Positions 18,166 through 27,899 of a stretch of 64,000 bases of DNA are shown piece after piece. The notes under the pieces are model-generated. The model worked only from the letters and a program-made list of their open reading frames with translations. It did no database searches and was not told where the DNA came from. The position numbers were made by a program, and so were the translations under genes. This DNA is from CAKZYD01 sp039814715. GTDB taxonomy: Bacteria; Pseudomonadota; Alphaproteobacteria; Sphingomonadales; CAKZYD01. The stretch spans positions 179,160 to 243,159 of the forward strand of contig JBCCAR010000001.1 in the NCBI GenBank assembly GCA_039814715.1, written 5' to 3'. Each line of letters begins with the position of its first letter. Position 1 is the stretch's first letter.

Positions 18166-19177
18166 CCGCTGCATCGCGCTTGAAGTGATGCTTCTTATTT
18201 TACTAGCGTGGGGGCTTCTACTTACGCCAGCAAAAGCAGATGTTTTTGCATCAGCACAATTCAATCTGATGCCTGATGAGGAAGAGCCGGGCGAATACCT
18301 ATTTACCGCGCAGGTCCCTCAAAGCGCCGTGACCACCCGCCCCCCAACTTGGCCGAAAGGCTGCATGCAAAAATCCATGGACCAGCGGCCTTTGGGCAAG
18401 ACTTTATTGTACGCCTATGTACTTGCCTGCCCAGATGGACTGGCGGGAACTGCAAGCATTCTGGCGCCTTGGCGGGTTGATGGCGCCAAACTCTCTGCCT
18501 TTATGGAAGGCAGGCGGATCGAACGCAGTTTCCCAGGCTCTGTGACTGGTATTGTGCTCCCTATCGGCGAGATTGCAGCCAATCCAAAGGGCCTCATTGA
18601 GGCAGCGACCCATTACACCTGGCAGGGAATTGTCCATATCTGGATTGGCTGGGACCATTTAGCCTTTGTTTTATGCCTGTGCCTGCTTAGCCACGGACGG
18701 CAATTGCTGTTTTTAGTCACTGCGTTCACGCTCGGGCATTCTATCTCGCTTGCGCTATCGTTTTTTGATGTGTTGACCATCGCGATTGCACCAGTGGAAG
18801 CGGTGATAGCCTTGTCAATCGCACTCATGGCGCGCGAGGCCCTGCTCTATTTAAGGGACAAAGCGAAAACAGCGCGCACCCTACAATTCACCGTCATAGT
18901 GACCCTATTCGGGCTCATCCACGGCCTGGGGTTTGCCAGCGCTCTAGAGGGCCTTGGCGTGATTGCGCAGGAACGCGTCCCAGCGCTTATTTTCTTTAAC
19001 GTCGGCGTTGAGGTTGGTCAGCTTCTTTTTGTGGCGGCGGTTCTAGTGCTCTTGAAGGCGTTGGCGGCCATCCAGCAGGATATGTGGGCTAAAATCATCA
19101 GCGCTTGGTGTGCAGGGATAATCGGCTGCTATTGGACAATAGAACGTATTCTAGGCTTTGAAGGCCTCGCCTTATGA
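18140..19177 (+). CDS. HupE/UreJ_2-family metal permease
   Basis: 345-residue membrane protein. A signal peptide (to about residue 34) is followed by an extracytoplasmic region of about 125 residues, then six to seven membrane helices. Family motifs are GIVHIWIGWDHLAFVLCL (HX5DH type), TAFTLGHSISLAL and FGLIHGLGFA, whose histidines and aspartate are the presumed metal ligands. HupE/UreJ proteins import Ni2+ (or Co2+) for hydrogenase or urease. In this place nickel could serve a urease elsewhere or the exported ureohydrolase, since guanidine hydrolases are nickel enzymes. That link is inference. It overlaps its neighbours on both sides (26 bp upstream, ATGA downstream). Confidence 0.85.
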   Translation: MMWSFTTNNRCIALEVMLLILLAWGLLLTPAKADVFASAQFNLMPDEEEPGEYLFTAQVPQSAVTTRPPTWPKGCMQKSMDQRPLGKTLLYAYVLACPDGLAGTASILAPWRVDGAKLSAFMEGRRIERSFPGSVTGIVLPIGEIAANPKGLIEAATHYTWQGIVHIWIGWDHLAFVLCLCLLSHGRQLLFLVTAFTLGHSISLALSFFDVLTIAIAPVEAVIALSIALMAREALLYLRDKAKTARTLQFTVIVTLFGLIHGLGFASALEGLGVIAQERVPALIFFNVGVEVGQLLFVAAVLVLLKALAAIQQDMWAKIISAWCAGIIGCYWTIERILGFEGLAL

Positions 19178-20760
19178 CCAGCACAATGAGGCCGGGCGCA
19201 CGCGCTGCATACGATGCCCTCGCTAAGGGAAACTATGAGCGCTGCGCCCAGCTGGCTGCACAACTTGGAGGGAATACACCGGAGGAGCAAAGCGAGACAT
19301 ACTACATCATGGCCCAGGCCCTGGAAGGGGTTGGCAAACATAAAGAAGCTGCGCTTTGCGCTAAGAAAGCCGCCAATCTTCATGGAGATGGGACCGTCTT
19401 AACATATCTGGCCCGGCTGCTGGTTCAGCTCCATGATCATCAAGGCGCACGCCTAGCCGCTACGCACGCGCTGAAAACACCGACCCTGGGCGCGGCCCAG
19501 TTCGACACGCTGGGCAACGTCTTCGCCCGCCTGGCCGATCACGAAACAGCCATCACCGCATTTGAAAAAGCCGCCACGCTTGCGCCGCAAGACACAGAAA
19601 TCCGCTTCAATCTGGCAACGAGCTGCGGCTTTTTTGGCCGCGAACAGGACGCGGAAAAGCACTTCCAGCGCATAATCGATCAGACCCCTTATCACGCCAA
19701 GGCTTGGCTCAGCTTTGTGCGGCTAAAAAGGCAAAAGGAGCACATTCCGGCCCTTCAGGCGGCGCTAGATCAGGCTGAACAGCCGGTAGATAAAGTGCGC
19801 CTGGGCTATGCCGCTGCGAAGGTCGCGGAGGACACGCAGGCCTATGATGCGGTCGTTGAGCACTTGAGGGCCGCCAACGCTACCCATAGCGCGCATCACG
19901 ATACAAAGATCACGCTCGATCTTGAGAATGTTGCGGCCCTTCAGGCTGCTTTTTCAAATAAGCATTACTTTCGAGCTCCACCTGAACAGGCAAAGGCCGA
20001 CGAGGGCCCCAAACCGATTTTTGTTACTGGCTTGCCGCGAACGGGCACAACGTTAACGGACAGAATTCTAGCGGCCCACCCACACGTTGTTTCCGCTGGA
20101 GAACTGCAAGCGATGCCGCTTTGCGTGAAAGAACACGCGGGCACGTCATCGCGCGCGATTTTAGATCCAGCGACGATAGAAGCCTTGTCAAATACCGCGC
20201 CGCACGCGCTTGGTGTCCACTACATGGCCCGGGCCCAGCAATTTCTCAGCGCCGAGACTTTTTATTTCATCGACAAACTTCCGCTCAATTTTCTTTATAT
20301 TGGGTTCATCGCGCGCGCGTTGCCAAATGCGGCGATCATCTGCCTGCGGCGCAGCCCCATGGACAGTATTTGGAGCAACTACAAGCACCTCTTCGCAATC
20401 GATACACCGTATTATCGCTACTCCTACGCAATAGAGACTTGTGCGCGATATTACGTCGCCTTCGACGCGCTGATGGCATTTTGGAAACAGCTCTATCCAG
20501 GCCGTATCTTTGAATTGACCTATGAGCAGCTCGTCCCAAAACAGGAAGACGAAACCCGAAAGCTGTTGGCCCACTGCGGTTTAGACTGGGACGACACGTG
20601 CCTGGACTTTCATCGCCAAGCCGCAGCCGTGGCTACGCCAAGCAGCGCCCAAGTCCGTCAGCCAATAAACGCAAGCTCCATTGGCAGATGGCGTAATTAC
20701 GAGGGGCATTTGACGGAAGCAAAGAAAATCTTGGAAGCGGCTGATATTGAAGCTGTGTAA
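19174..20760 (+). CDS. TPR-repeat sulfotransferase
   Basis: 528-residue protein. Residues about 5-230 are tetratricopeptide-like helical repeats (for example LGNVFARLADHETAITAFEKA). Residues about 280-510 are a sulfotransferase domain with the PAPS 5'-phosphosulfate loop VTGLPRTGTTLTDRILAAHP and the 3'-phosphate motif CLRRSPMDSIWSNYKH. It would transfer sulfate from PAPS to a glycan, lipid or protein; the TPR part presumably binds the acceptor. No signal peptide is visible, so it is cytoplasmic. The start overlaps the permease stop (ATGA), making it the last gene of a three-gene operon. Its relation to the urea genes is not evident. Confidence 0.9.
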   Translation: MTSTMRPGARAAYDALAKGNYERCAQLAAQLGGNTPEEQSETYYIMAQALEGVGKHKEAALCAKKAANLHGDGTVLTYLARLLVQLHDHQGARLAATHALKTPTLGAAQFDTLGNVFARLADHETAITAFEKAATLAPQDTEIRFNLATSCGFFGREQDAEKHFQRIIDQTPYHAKAWLSFVRLKRQKEHIPALQAALDQAEQPVDKVRLGYAAAKVAEDTQAYDAVVEHLRAANATHSAHHDTKITLDLENVAALQAAFSNKHYFRAPPEQAKADEGPKPIFVTGLPRTGTTLTDRILAAHPHVVSAGELQAMPLCVKEHAGTSSRAILDPATIEALSNTAPHALGVHYMARAQQFLSAETFYFIDKLPLNFLYIGFIARALPNAAIICLRRSPMDSIWSNYKHLFAIDTPYYRYSYAIETCARYYVAFDALMAFWKQLYPGRIFELTYEQLVPKQEDETRKLLAHCGLDWDDTCLDFHRQAAAVATPSSAQVRQPINASSIGRWRNYEGHLTEAKKILEAADIEAV

Positions 20761-20840
20761 AAACCTTCAAAAAAGTTAGCGTTCTTGCTGCACGAAAAGC
20801 CTGCCCAGAAGCTCAAAAAAAGAGAATTCAAACCTGAACA

Positions 20841-20865
20841 GGCGTCGGAGCCTTGCACCGACGCC
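20841..20865. repeat. 8-bp hairpin in the intergenic region
   Basis: GGCGTCGG and CCGACGCC form a perfect 8-bp stem with a 9-base loop, 80 bp after the sulfotransferase stop. No T-run follows. It may be a first, weaker attenuating hairpin before the terminator at 20914. Confidence 0.4.
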
Positions 20866-20913
20866 AACATGGCGGTTTTATGCTCTGTACACTTGCCAGC
20901 GTCCATTCGTTGG

Positions 20914-20950
20914 AGGTCGGCCCAGCCCGCTAAGGCTAAGCCGACCTTTT
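20914..20950 (+). terminator. rho-independent terminator after the sulfotransferase operon
   Basis: AGGTCGGC (20914-20921) pairs with GCCGACCT (20940-20947), with an inner AGCC/GGCT stem, followed by a TTTT run on the plus strand. It lies between the convergent sulfotransferase and TonB receptor genes. Confidence 0.65.
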
Positions 20951-20961
20951 ACTGCCACAAG

Positions 20962-23436
20962 CTAGAAGCGGAATGACGCTTCGATCCCAATGTTACGCGG
21001 ACGGATAAGGGACTGCGCATACCGGCGAAGATACACATCGTCATTGATCAAACCTTGCCGCGTCAAATCATTGCTGACTGAATTGACGGCGTATTTATCA
21101 AACAGGTTGGTTGCGTACAGCCGCACGTCCCAATTCTCCGTTTCATAGGTGATGGACGCCTGGTGCAGCATATAGCCCGGCAGAACTTCACCGCCGGCGA
21201 GCGCGCCGGGACGGGTCAGGATGTTGCCAGTATAGGACGTGGTCCAGTTCGCAATGACGGATGCATCGTTGCTGAGCGGATAGGCGTAGGTCGTGCCTAA
21301 AAGGAAAGAGTTTTTCGTCGACCCAGGCAAGCGGGCGCCATCCAACGCGGTGACGTCAGTTGAGTTGTTACCCCCAGGGAAACCAGGTTGGCGAATGCTC
21401 AACAGATCTGGCACATCCTGCGTAAGCTTGGCATCGGTATAGGCATAGTTACCGTTGATTGACCAATTCTCTGTCGCCAGGAAATTGAATTGTATTTCAA
21501 AGCCTTTCGAGACTGCGGTACCACCGTTTTCTGTGATGCCAACAATCCCGTTTTGCGTAGCACCGGCAAGCTGGATGCCATCCCAGCCGATGTGATAGAC
21601 GGCCAAACTACCATTCAACCGACCATCCAGGAAGGAGCCTTTGATGCCAATTTCTTTGTTTTTAGTCTCATCCGGCCCAAAACCTAACTCGTCAGGAAGC
21701 GCGCAAATCTGTTGCAAGCCCATATCCACCAGTTCCTGAACGTTATCAGGGCACGGGGCAACGCGGTTTGCGCCGCCGATGCGGTAGCCTGTGGAATAGG
21801 TGAAGTAAACAAGGATATCGCTCGTCACCTCATAGGAGATGTTCGCTTTATAAACGACGCCGCTTTCAGATGCTGAGCCTGGCGTGCCGCCACCGAAAAG
21901 TTCCGCCAATTCTGTTCCCTCGGGCGGAACGATGGGGAACGATTCAATGATTGGAAAGTCCTGGAAAAGAGGCAGGCGCTGCCCACCTAAGGAGTTCGCC
22001 TCGTAATCATAATAGCGGACACCGCCTGTAATCGTTAGCCCCTCAGTAATCTCGTAGGCTACCTCACCAAAGAACGCGAGTTCCTCTGTTTCTTGGTCAA
22101 TAAATTGAACAAACTCCGCGTCATCAGCGCGGTCAATCCCGGCGAACTCAGGAAATCCGGGAAGAGTTTCTAGGCCTTGAAAATCTTCTTCAAACTTATT
22201 GTAGAAACCACCAATCACCCAGCTAATCGGTCCATCATGCTGCGAGACAAGACGAACCTCTTGGTTAAATTGCTTATACTCGCGAAAACCATTTGTAGGT
22301 CCAGCAAAAGCTGGGAAAGACTCGTAATCATAGTCCAGGTCCAACAAAAGGTCAGTAATATCTGATGTGGTGCGAATGCGCTGCTTGGTTATCGCTGTCG
22401 CTGTGACGAGCTGGGCAAAATCACCAATATCAATCTCTGCTTCAAGGGCGAAGAGGTTGGTACGCCGTGAAGCGGGTTCAGCCAGACGCCAAGGGCCTTC
22501 ATAAGGGCCTGCCGCGCCGAGTGGATCAGGCGATGTCGCCTGGCGACCGTTGGTTTTGGTGTTCTGATAGACATGCGTGAAATAGAACGTTGCCCAGTCT
22601 GTCGGGAAGAAGCCCAAGCTGTTGCGCAGCATGATGGTCTCGTCATCGTTCACGTCTTTTAAAGGCGCGAAATTTGCTGCGCGTTGCTCAGGCGTGCCAA
22701 GCGGGTTTTCTAACGTCCCAGGTTGCGGCAGTGAAACGCCGACCTCCTGCAAAGCAAATGGATAGTCGATAAATCCAGGATCGTTATAGTATGCGATAGT
22801 TGACCGCAGCGCCAATTTATCCTCGATAATTGGAAGATTCACCGCGCCGTCAACATTGAAGCCAACGCTGCCACCATGGGCAACGTCATAAAGACGCCCA
22901 TGGCCGTAGCCTTCCACCACATCCGCATTTGGCCTTACGGGGATATACCGAATGGCGCCAGCTAGAGTGCCTTGCCCATATAATGTTCCTTGCGGCCCAA
23001 GCAAAACCTCCACGCGCTCCATATCGACCAGGCGGAAATCTACGAACAGCGGGATTTCGCCTAAGTAGGTCGCAAGGGACGTATTTCGGTTATCCCCAAA
23101 TGTGCTTGTATCATCTGCAGACAGCCCACGTAGAACCACTTGGCCGGCACTACGCGGGCCAGTTTGAAGCGTCGTAAGCCCAGGTGTGTAAGCACCGAGA
23201 TTCTGGATATCCAGAATATTAAGGCTTTGCAAATCGTTACCACTAATGGCTGTAATATTAATGGGAATGTCCTGAACAGACGCGGCACGCCGCGTAGCTG
23301 TCACGAGAATTTCTTCCGTAAAAAAACTGGATTCTGCTTGTTCCTGAGCCATGGCGCCAGAGCCGCTCACCGCCGATAGTGCCGTCCCTGATACTAGTAA
23401 CGTTTTAAATGTAGATTTTAGATACTTGTGCTTCAT
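20962..23436 (-). CDS. TonB-dependent outer-membrane receptor
   Basis: 824-residue receptor. ATG at 23436 is preferred to the GTG 12 bases upstream because GGGGTG is better spaced from it. Signal peptide to about GAMAQ, TonB-box-like EEILVTATRRA, plug with LGAYTPGLTTLQTGPRSAGQVVLRGLSADD, barrel ending in NIGIEASFRF with terminal Phe. The substrate is unknown. It stands alone, convergent with the sulfotransferase operon. Two perfect palindromes lie upstream (GCGCTC-GT-GAGCGC at 23555-23568 and GCAGAATTCTGC at 23610-23621) and could be operator sites, but nothing identifies a regulator. Confidence 0.9.
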   Translation of the reverse strand: MKHKYLKSTFKTLLVSGTALSAVSGSGAMAQEQAESSFFTEEILVTATRRAASVQDIPINITAISGNDLQSLNILDIQNLGAYTPGLTTLQTGPRSAGQVVLRGLSADDTSTFGDNRNTSLATYLGEIPLFVDFRLVDMERVEVLLGPQGTLYGQGTLAGAIRYIPVRPNADVVEGYGHGRLYDVAHGGSVGFNVDGAVNLPIIEDKLALRSTIAYYNDPGFIDYPFALQEVGVSLPQPGTLENPLGTPEQRAANFAPLKDVNDDETIMLRNSLGFFPTDWATFYFTHVYQNTKTNGRQATSPDPLGAAGPYEGPWRLAEPASRRTNLFALEAEIDIGDFAQLVTATAITKQRIRTTSDITDLLLDLDYDYESFPAFAGPTNGFREYKQFNQEVRLVSQHDGPISWVIGGFYNKFEEDFQGLETLPGFPEFAGIDRADDAEFVQFIDQETEELAFFGEVAYEITEGLTITGGVRYYDYEANSLGGQRLPLFQDFPIIESFPIVPPEGTELAELFGGGTPGSASESGVVYKANISYEVTSDILVYFTYSTGYRIGGANRVAPCPDNVQELVDMGLQQICALPDELGFGPDETKNKEIGIKGSFLDGRLNGSLAVYHIGWDGIQLAGATQNGIVGITENGGTAVSKGFEIQFNFLATENWSINGNYAYTDAKLTQDVPDLLSIRQPGFPGGNNSTDVTALDGARLPGSTKNSFLLGTTYAYPLSNDASVIANWTTSYTGNILTRPGALAGGEVLPGYMLHQASITYETENWDVRLYATNLFDKYAVNSVSNDLTRQGLINDDVYLRRYAQSLIRPRNIGIEASFRF

Positions 23437-23680
23437 GCTGAATTTCACCCCTATAGAAAGCCACGTTAAGATTTTGCACGGTTAATCCATGCGATCTGGC
23501 CTTAGGCAAAGGTTACGCAGCCATAGTGCAGTGCAACATGGGGCATTTGACGTAGCGCTCGTGAGCGCAGGTTAGAGACAATAAAATCAAGGGGTTAGAT
23601 GATAATTCAGCAGAATTCTGCCATTGATCTTCAAGCGGATTCCCGAAGAACCGCGGCCATGTAGCCCGTATTAGGAACCG

Positions 23681-24268
23681 TTAAGGTGTGGTCCCTGCCC
23701 CGGCCAGATAACCGCTAGGCGGCGCCGTACTACCTTGCTTTAACCGGGCCTCGGCCGCGGCGGTTTCCAAGCGGATTTTCTGAGTGGTTGGGGTTTCCGC
23801 AACTATTTTTCCGCTTCTGGACAAAAAGAGCGCGCGGCTGCCCCTATCGACGCTGAAAGCGGCTGAAATATCCGCTGCCGCCATCAAAACCACAAGTGGT
23901 GCGATAACGTCGTCGGCTAGCAGCGCCGTCGCGGCGTTTTCCGGTGCAAGGATAGCAGCGTCCAAGCCCTCTCGCCTGGCCAAAACAACCCCGTAGTGGA
24001 GTTGTTTAAGGCTAACTGCATCAACGCTGCCACAGACCAAAAGCAGTTGCCCCTTCAACTTCTGCCCGCCAACAGGGACAAGCGCACCACTTGCCGTCCA
24101 ACCAGACAAAGCTTGGACTTGCTGACCAAGCAAAGCGCTGCACGGCTTAGAGCCGCCTCTAGCCCCTGAAACGCCTTGCTTTAGCGCTCTTATTTGACGC
24201 TGCTGTTCGAAGATAACCGCAGCGAATACGGCGATGACTAAAGACAGAACAAATAAGGACAAAGCCAT
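23681..24268 (-). CDS. membrane-anchored protein, possible thioredoxin-like fold
   Basis: 195 residues. One N-terminal transmembrane helix (ALSLFVLSLVIAVFAAVIFEQ) is followed by a short coiled segment and an extracytoplasmic domain. The domain order (V..LKGQLLLVCGSVDAVSL, then VVLMAAADISAAF, then RALFLSRSGKIVAETP) resembles MauD-type thioredoxin-like proteins, but no CxxC is present; its only cysteines are isolated ones. It is not recognised with confidence. It lies alone between a TonB receptor and the sensor kinase, transcribed away from the latter. A role as a redox-inactive periplasmic factor is only a guess. Confidence 0.6.
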   Translation of the reverse strand: MALSLFVLSLVIAVFAAVIFEQQRQIRALKQGVSGARGGSKPCSALLGQQVQALSGWTASGALVPVGGQKLKGQLLLVCGSVDAVSLKQLHYGVVLARREGLDAAILAPENAATALLADDVIAPLVVLMAAADISAAFSVDRGSRALFLSRSGKIVAETPTTQKIRLETAAAEARLKQGSTAPPSGYLAGAGTTP

Positions 24269-24352
24269 CGGCCAGGCGTCTCCGACAGTAAACGAAACAG
24301 CTTGGTGGAACCTGATCTTAAAAATGAGCGCAAAGATAATACGATAAGCTGT

Positions 24353-24382
24353 TTGACGTAAAAAGCGTGTGCGAACACTATA
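24353..24382 (+). promoter_or_regulatory. candidate promoter of the sensor-kinase operon
   Basis: TTGACG (24353-24358) and ACTATA (24377-24382) with an 18-bp spacer lie about 125 bp upstream of the kinase start. Sigma-70-like by inspection only. Confidence 0.35.
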
Positions 24383-24506
24383 GCGCCATGGCCTACGTCA
24401 AATACCCCATACGGGACCCGGGTAGGAACACTAGCATCAAGAACTTGCAGCCAAGCAGTGGCAAATCGAGAGTTGACCCAGAAAAGCTAGAAAAGGTTGA
24501 TCCAGA

Positions 24507-27500
24507 TTGAAGCGCTCTTCCTTCATCTTTTTTGAAAAACGGCAATATGCTGGATGGGTTGCGAGCCAAACACTCGAAGACTATGCGCTGCGCTTTACGG
24601 CGACCAAAGCAAGACAATGGAGTGCATGGCAGGTCGCCAATACGGCGGTTGGTGCCTGCGCTTTTCTCGCCTGCGAAGCTTTGGGAGCCGCGATTACGCT
24701 CTCCTTTGGTTTTAGCAACGCGCTTGCAGCAACGGCGGCTGCAGTGCTTGTCATGTTCGCAATCGGCCTCCCAATCGCTTATCATGCAGCAAAGGCTGGG
24801 GTGGATATTGACCTGTTATCGCGCAGCGCGGGCTTTGGCTATCTGGGCTCCACAATCACATCGTTAATCTACGCAACGTTCACCTTCCTGCTTTTTGCGC
24901 TGGAAGCGAGCATCATGGCCATCGCACTGGAAGCGGTTTTCAGCTTACCGCTCACCGCCGGGTATCTCATCTCGTCTTTGGTCGTTATTCCCATCGTCAT
25001 TTACGGCATGCGCTCGATTACGCTTTTTCAAGCAATAACCCAGCCTCTTTGGGTTGTTCTCCAACTTCTGCCTATCGCTTATTTGGCCATCTACGGCTCT
25101 GACACGCTTGCAAATTGGAGTGCTTTTGTTGGTCTTGGGCAAAATACGGACCCTAGCCTCATTGCCTTTGGTCTGGCTTTTTCAACGTTGTTGTCCCTGC
25201 TTCCCCAAATAGGAGAACAAGCAGATTACTTACGTTTCCTCCCGCCACAGAAGGATATTGGCGCAAAGCGCTGGTGGACGGCCTTGCTGATGGGTGGTCC
25301 TGGGTGGACAATCATCGCTGGGTTGAAGATCGCGCTAGGGTCTGTGCTTGCTGTTCATGTTCTGGGCGCTGGCGGGGGGCCAGACAATGCGAGCGATCCC
25401 ACAGCAATGTTCCAAACCATTTTTGCCGACATTGCGGGGGATGGGAAAGCAGCCCTGATTGTTACTGGCCTGTTCGTCATCGTTTGCCAGCTCAAAATCA
25501 ACGTGACCAACGCGTATGCAGGCTCCATCGCGTGGTCGAATGTATTTGCGCGTCTGACATACGCCCATCCCGGCCGCGTCGTTTGGATCGTCTTAAACGT
25601 TAGCCTAGCGCTCATGTTGATGCTGATGGGGGTGCTGGAAATCGTCTCTTCCATCCTCGTTTTCTATGCGCTTGTCGCAGGAGGCTGGATTGGCGCTCTG
25701 TCTGGGGATTTAATGATCTGCAAGCCGTTCAACTTGTCACCGACCAACGTGGATTTCAAACGCGCGCATCTCTATGACATCAATCCCGTCGGATGCGGCT
25801 CCATGGCGATTGGCATTCTATTGGCTCTAGCATGCTACTTCGGTCTTTTGGGCGCGACTTTTCAAGCGTTTAGCCCCGCCATTGCCCTCGTCACATCATT
25901 CGCATGCGCACCTTTAATCGCGGTATTGACACAAGGGCGCTATTATATCGCGCGCGAACAGTCCCTGCCCTCCGCGCAAAATGAATATGAATGTGTCATT
26001 TGCTCCAACACTTTCGAACACGACGATATGGCGCATTGCCCCCACTACGCTGGGCCAATTTGCTCCCTATGCTGTACGCTTGAAATGCGGTGTAAAGACG
26101 CCTGCAAAGACGCTAGCAGCGCCAGCCAGCAGGCGAATTTGTGGATCGGAAGCGTTCTACCCAAGCAGATTTTTGCCATAATAAAGAGCCAAGGCGGCAA
26201 AGTTGTTGGGCTTATGGCAGGCATGGCTATGATCAACGGCGCGGCACTGTGGCTGATCTACCTAACCTACCTCGATTTAACCGCGCAAACCAGCGCAAGC
26301 ACACAAGCAACGGTGAGTTCACTATTATGGGCCGTGTTCGGGGTATTTACAGCGCTTTCCTTCATCGCTGCAATTGGACTGGTGTTAGCCAATCGATCGC
26401 GCAACTATGCAGAGCGAGAAGCGAGCTATCATGTCGATACTCTTATTCGCGAAATTGCAGCCCATGACCGCACGGAGCAACAACTTGCCAGCGCCCAAGC
26501 CGCTGCAGAAGCTGCCAATGAAGCCAAAAGCCAATACTTGATGAGTGTCAGCCACGAAATAAGGGCGCCCCTAAACTCCATTTATGGCTATGCTCAGCTT
26601 CTGCAGCGTAACAGCGCGGTTGATCCAGCAGAAGCTGCTAAAGCCATCGGCCGTAGTTCTCAGCACCTCAGTGATTTGGTGGACGGGCTGCTTGACATTT
26701 CAAGCGTTGAAAACTCCGTTATGAGGCTGAACCCAACCTCAATCCGCTTCCGCGAATTTTTAAGCGGTATCGCCCTCATGTTTCAGCCCGAAGCCAGCGC
26801 AAAGGGCCTGGACTTTAGATTTGAACCTTCCGCAAACCTGCCGGACGTTGTCAAAACAGATGTGAAGCGGCTAAGGCAGATCTTGATCAATCTGCTGTCC
26901 AATGCCGTGAAATTTACCGACAGCGGAACGGTCACGTTTAAGGTGCACTATCGATCTCAAATTGTCACTTTTGAAGTGATTGATACTGGAATAGGCATTC
27001 CGCCCGAGAGCCAATCGCGGATTCTCGAACCGTTTGAACGCGGTTCTATCGACGCCATAAGCGCTCGGCAAGGGTTTGGACTGGGCTTAAGTATCGCGAA
27101 CACGTTGGTCAAGATCATGGGCGGAGATTTACAAGTGTCCAGCGCTCTTGGGGAAGGCACACGCTTTTGCGTGCGCCTTATGTTATCCCAGCCGCGCGAA
27201 CCCAACCTATCGGAGGCGTCACCGCAGCTCGTAACTGGCTATGTTGGCCCTCGGCGGCGCGTTCTCATCATTGATGATGACCCAGTCCAGTGCAGTCTCG
27301 TCACCGCTCTTTTGGAACCGCTCGGCTTTGACATCACAGTCGCTGGAACGGGCACGAATGGCTTAAGCGCCGTCCAAGCCGACGATTTTGATGCGTGCTT
27401 GCTCGATATTACCCTCCCCGATATGACTGGCTGGGAGGTCGCAAGGCGCCTGCGCAAAGACCTTGAGCAAACCATGCCCATCATAATCGTCTCAGCGGAT

Positions 27501-27899
27501 GCTCACCAACACAAACAAGGCGGCGATGGGCACGCAGACCACGATCATTTTTTGGTCAAGCCACTCGACATGGATATGTTGATCGATACTCTAGGTTCGA
27601 TGCTTGACTTGAGCTGGCTCTCCCTAGCAGACAGCGCGCCGATAACAGACCCGCCGACGATTACCGAGCCTATTACAGCAGCGCAAAGAGACCTGCTTAG
27701 GCGCATGAAAGCGCAAGCGCAGATTGGTCGAGCTAAGGCCGTGCAGGGAACATTGACCAAGTTGCGCAGCAGCGGTGGCGCCGGGCCCCTTCTAGCCGAT
27801 AAACTTTCAGAGCCATTGGATTATTTCGATTTTATAGCGCTCATCGCATTGATCGACGGTGTGTTAGACAAACCTGAAGAGCTTGTCCATGACAGCTAA
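24507..27899 (+). CDS. NCS1-permease/hybrid histidine kinase fusion
   Basis: 1,130-residue membrane sensor with a TTG start. Residues about 15-475 are an NCS1-like (cytosine/purine permease) domain with about twelve helices and the opening WVASQTLEDYALRF. A cysteine cluster (about 492-530: CVIC, CPHY, CSLCC, C, C) could bind a metal. Two more helices follow, then a histidine kinase: H-box SVSHEIRAPLNS (His 683), N-box LINLLSNAVKF, G boxes DTGIGIP and GFGLGLSIA. A receiver domain has IIDDDP and the phosphoacceptor Asp about 967 in CLLDITLPD, with KPLD at its end. A transporter-like domain sensing or carrying a nitrogenous solute, as in the SLC5-fused kinase CbrA, is the likely principle. Proximity to urtABCDE suggests urea or a base as the signal, by inference only. 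It overlaps its response regulator by 11 bp. Confidence 0.9.
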   Translation: MKRSSFIFFEKRQYAGWVASQTLEDYALRFTATKARQWSAWQVANTAVGACAFLACEALGAAITLSFGFSNALAATAAAVLVMFAIGLPIAYHAAKAGVDIDLLSRSAGFGYLGSTITSLIYATFTFLLFALEASIMAIALEAVFSLPLTAGYLISSLVVIPIVIYGMRSITLFQAITQPLWVVLQLLPIAYLAIYGSDTLANWSAFVGLGQNTDPSLIAFGLAFSTLLSLLPQIGEQADYLRFLPPQKDIGAKRWWTALLMGGPGWTIIAGLKIALGSVLAVHVLGAGGGPDNASDPTAMFQTIFADIAGDGKAALIVTGLFVIVCQLKINVTNAYAGSIAWSNVFARLTYAHPGRVVWIVLNVSLALMLMLMGVLEIVSSILVFYALVAGGWIGALSGDLMICKPFNLSPTNVDFKRAHLYDINPVGCGSMAIGILLALACYFGLLGATFQAFSPAIALVTSFACAPLIAVLTQGRYYIAREQSLPSAQNEYECVICSNTFEHDDMAHCPHYAGPICSLCCTLEMRCKDACKDASSASQQANLWIGSVLPKQIFAIIKSQGGKVVGLMAGMAMINGAALWLIYLTYLDLTAQTSASTQATVSSLLWAVFGVFTALSFIAAIGLVLANRSRNYAEREASYHVDTLIREIAAHDRTEQQLASAQAAAEAANEAKSQYLMSVSHEIRAPLNSIYGYAQLLQRNSAVDPAEAAKAIGRSSQHLSDLVDGLLDISSVENSVMRLNPTSIRFREFLSGIALMFQPEASAKGLDFRFEPSANLPDVVKTDVKRLRQILINLLSNAVKFTDSGTVTFKVHYRSQIVTFEVIDTGIGIPPESQSRILEPFERGSIDAISARQGFGLGLSIANTLVKIMGGDLQVSSALGEGTRFCVRLMLSQPREPNLSEASPQLVTGYVGPRRRVLIIDDDPVQCSLVTALLEPLGFDITVAGTGTNGLSAVQADDFDACLLDITLPDMTGWEVARRLRKDLEQTMPIIIVSADAHQHKQGGDGHADHDHFLVKPLDMDMLIDTLGSMLDLSWLSLADSAPITDPPTITEPITAAQRDLLRRMKAQAQIGRAKAVQGTLTKLRSSGGAGPLLADKLSEPLDYFDFIALIALIDGVLDKPEELVHDS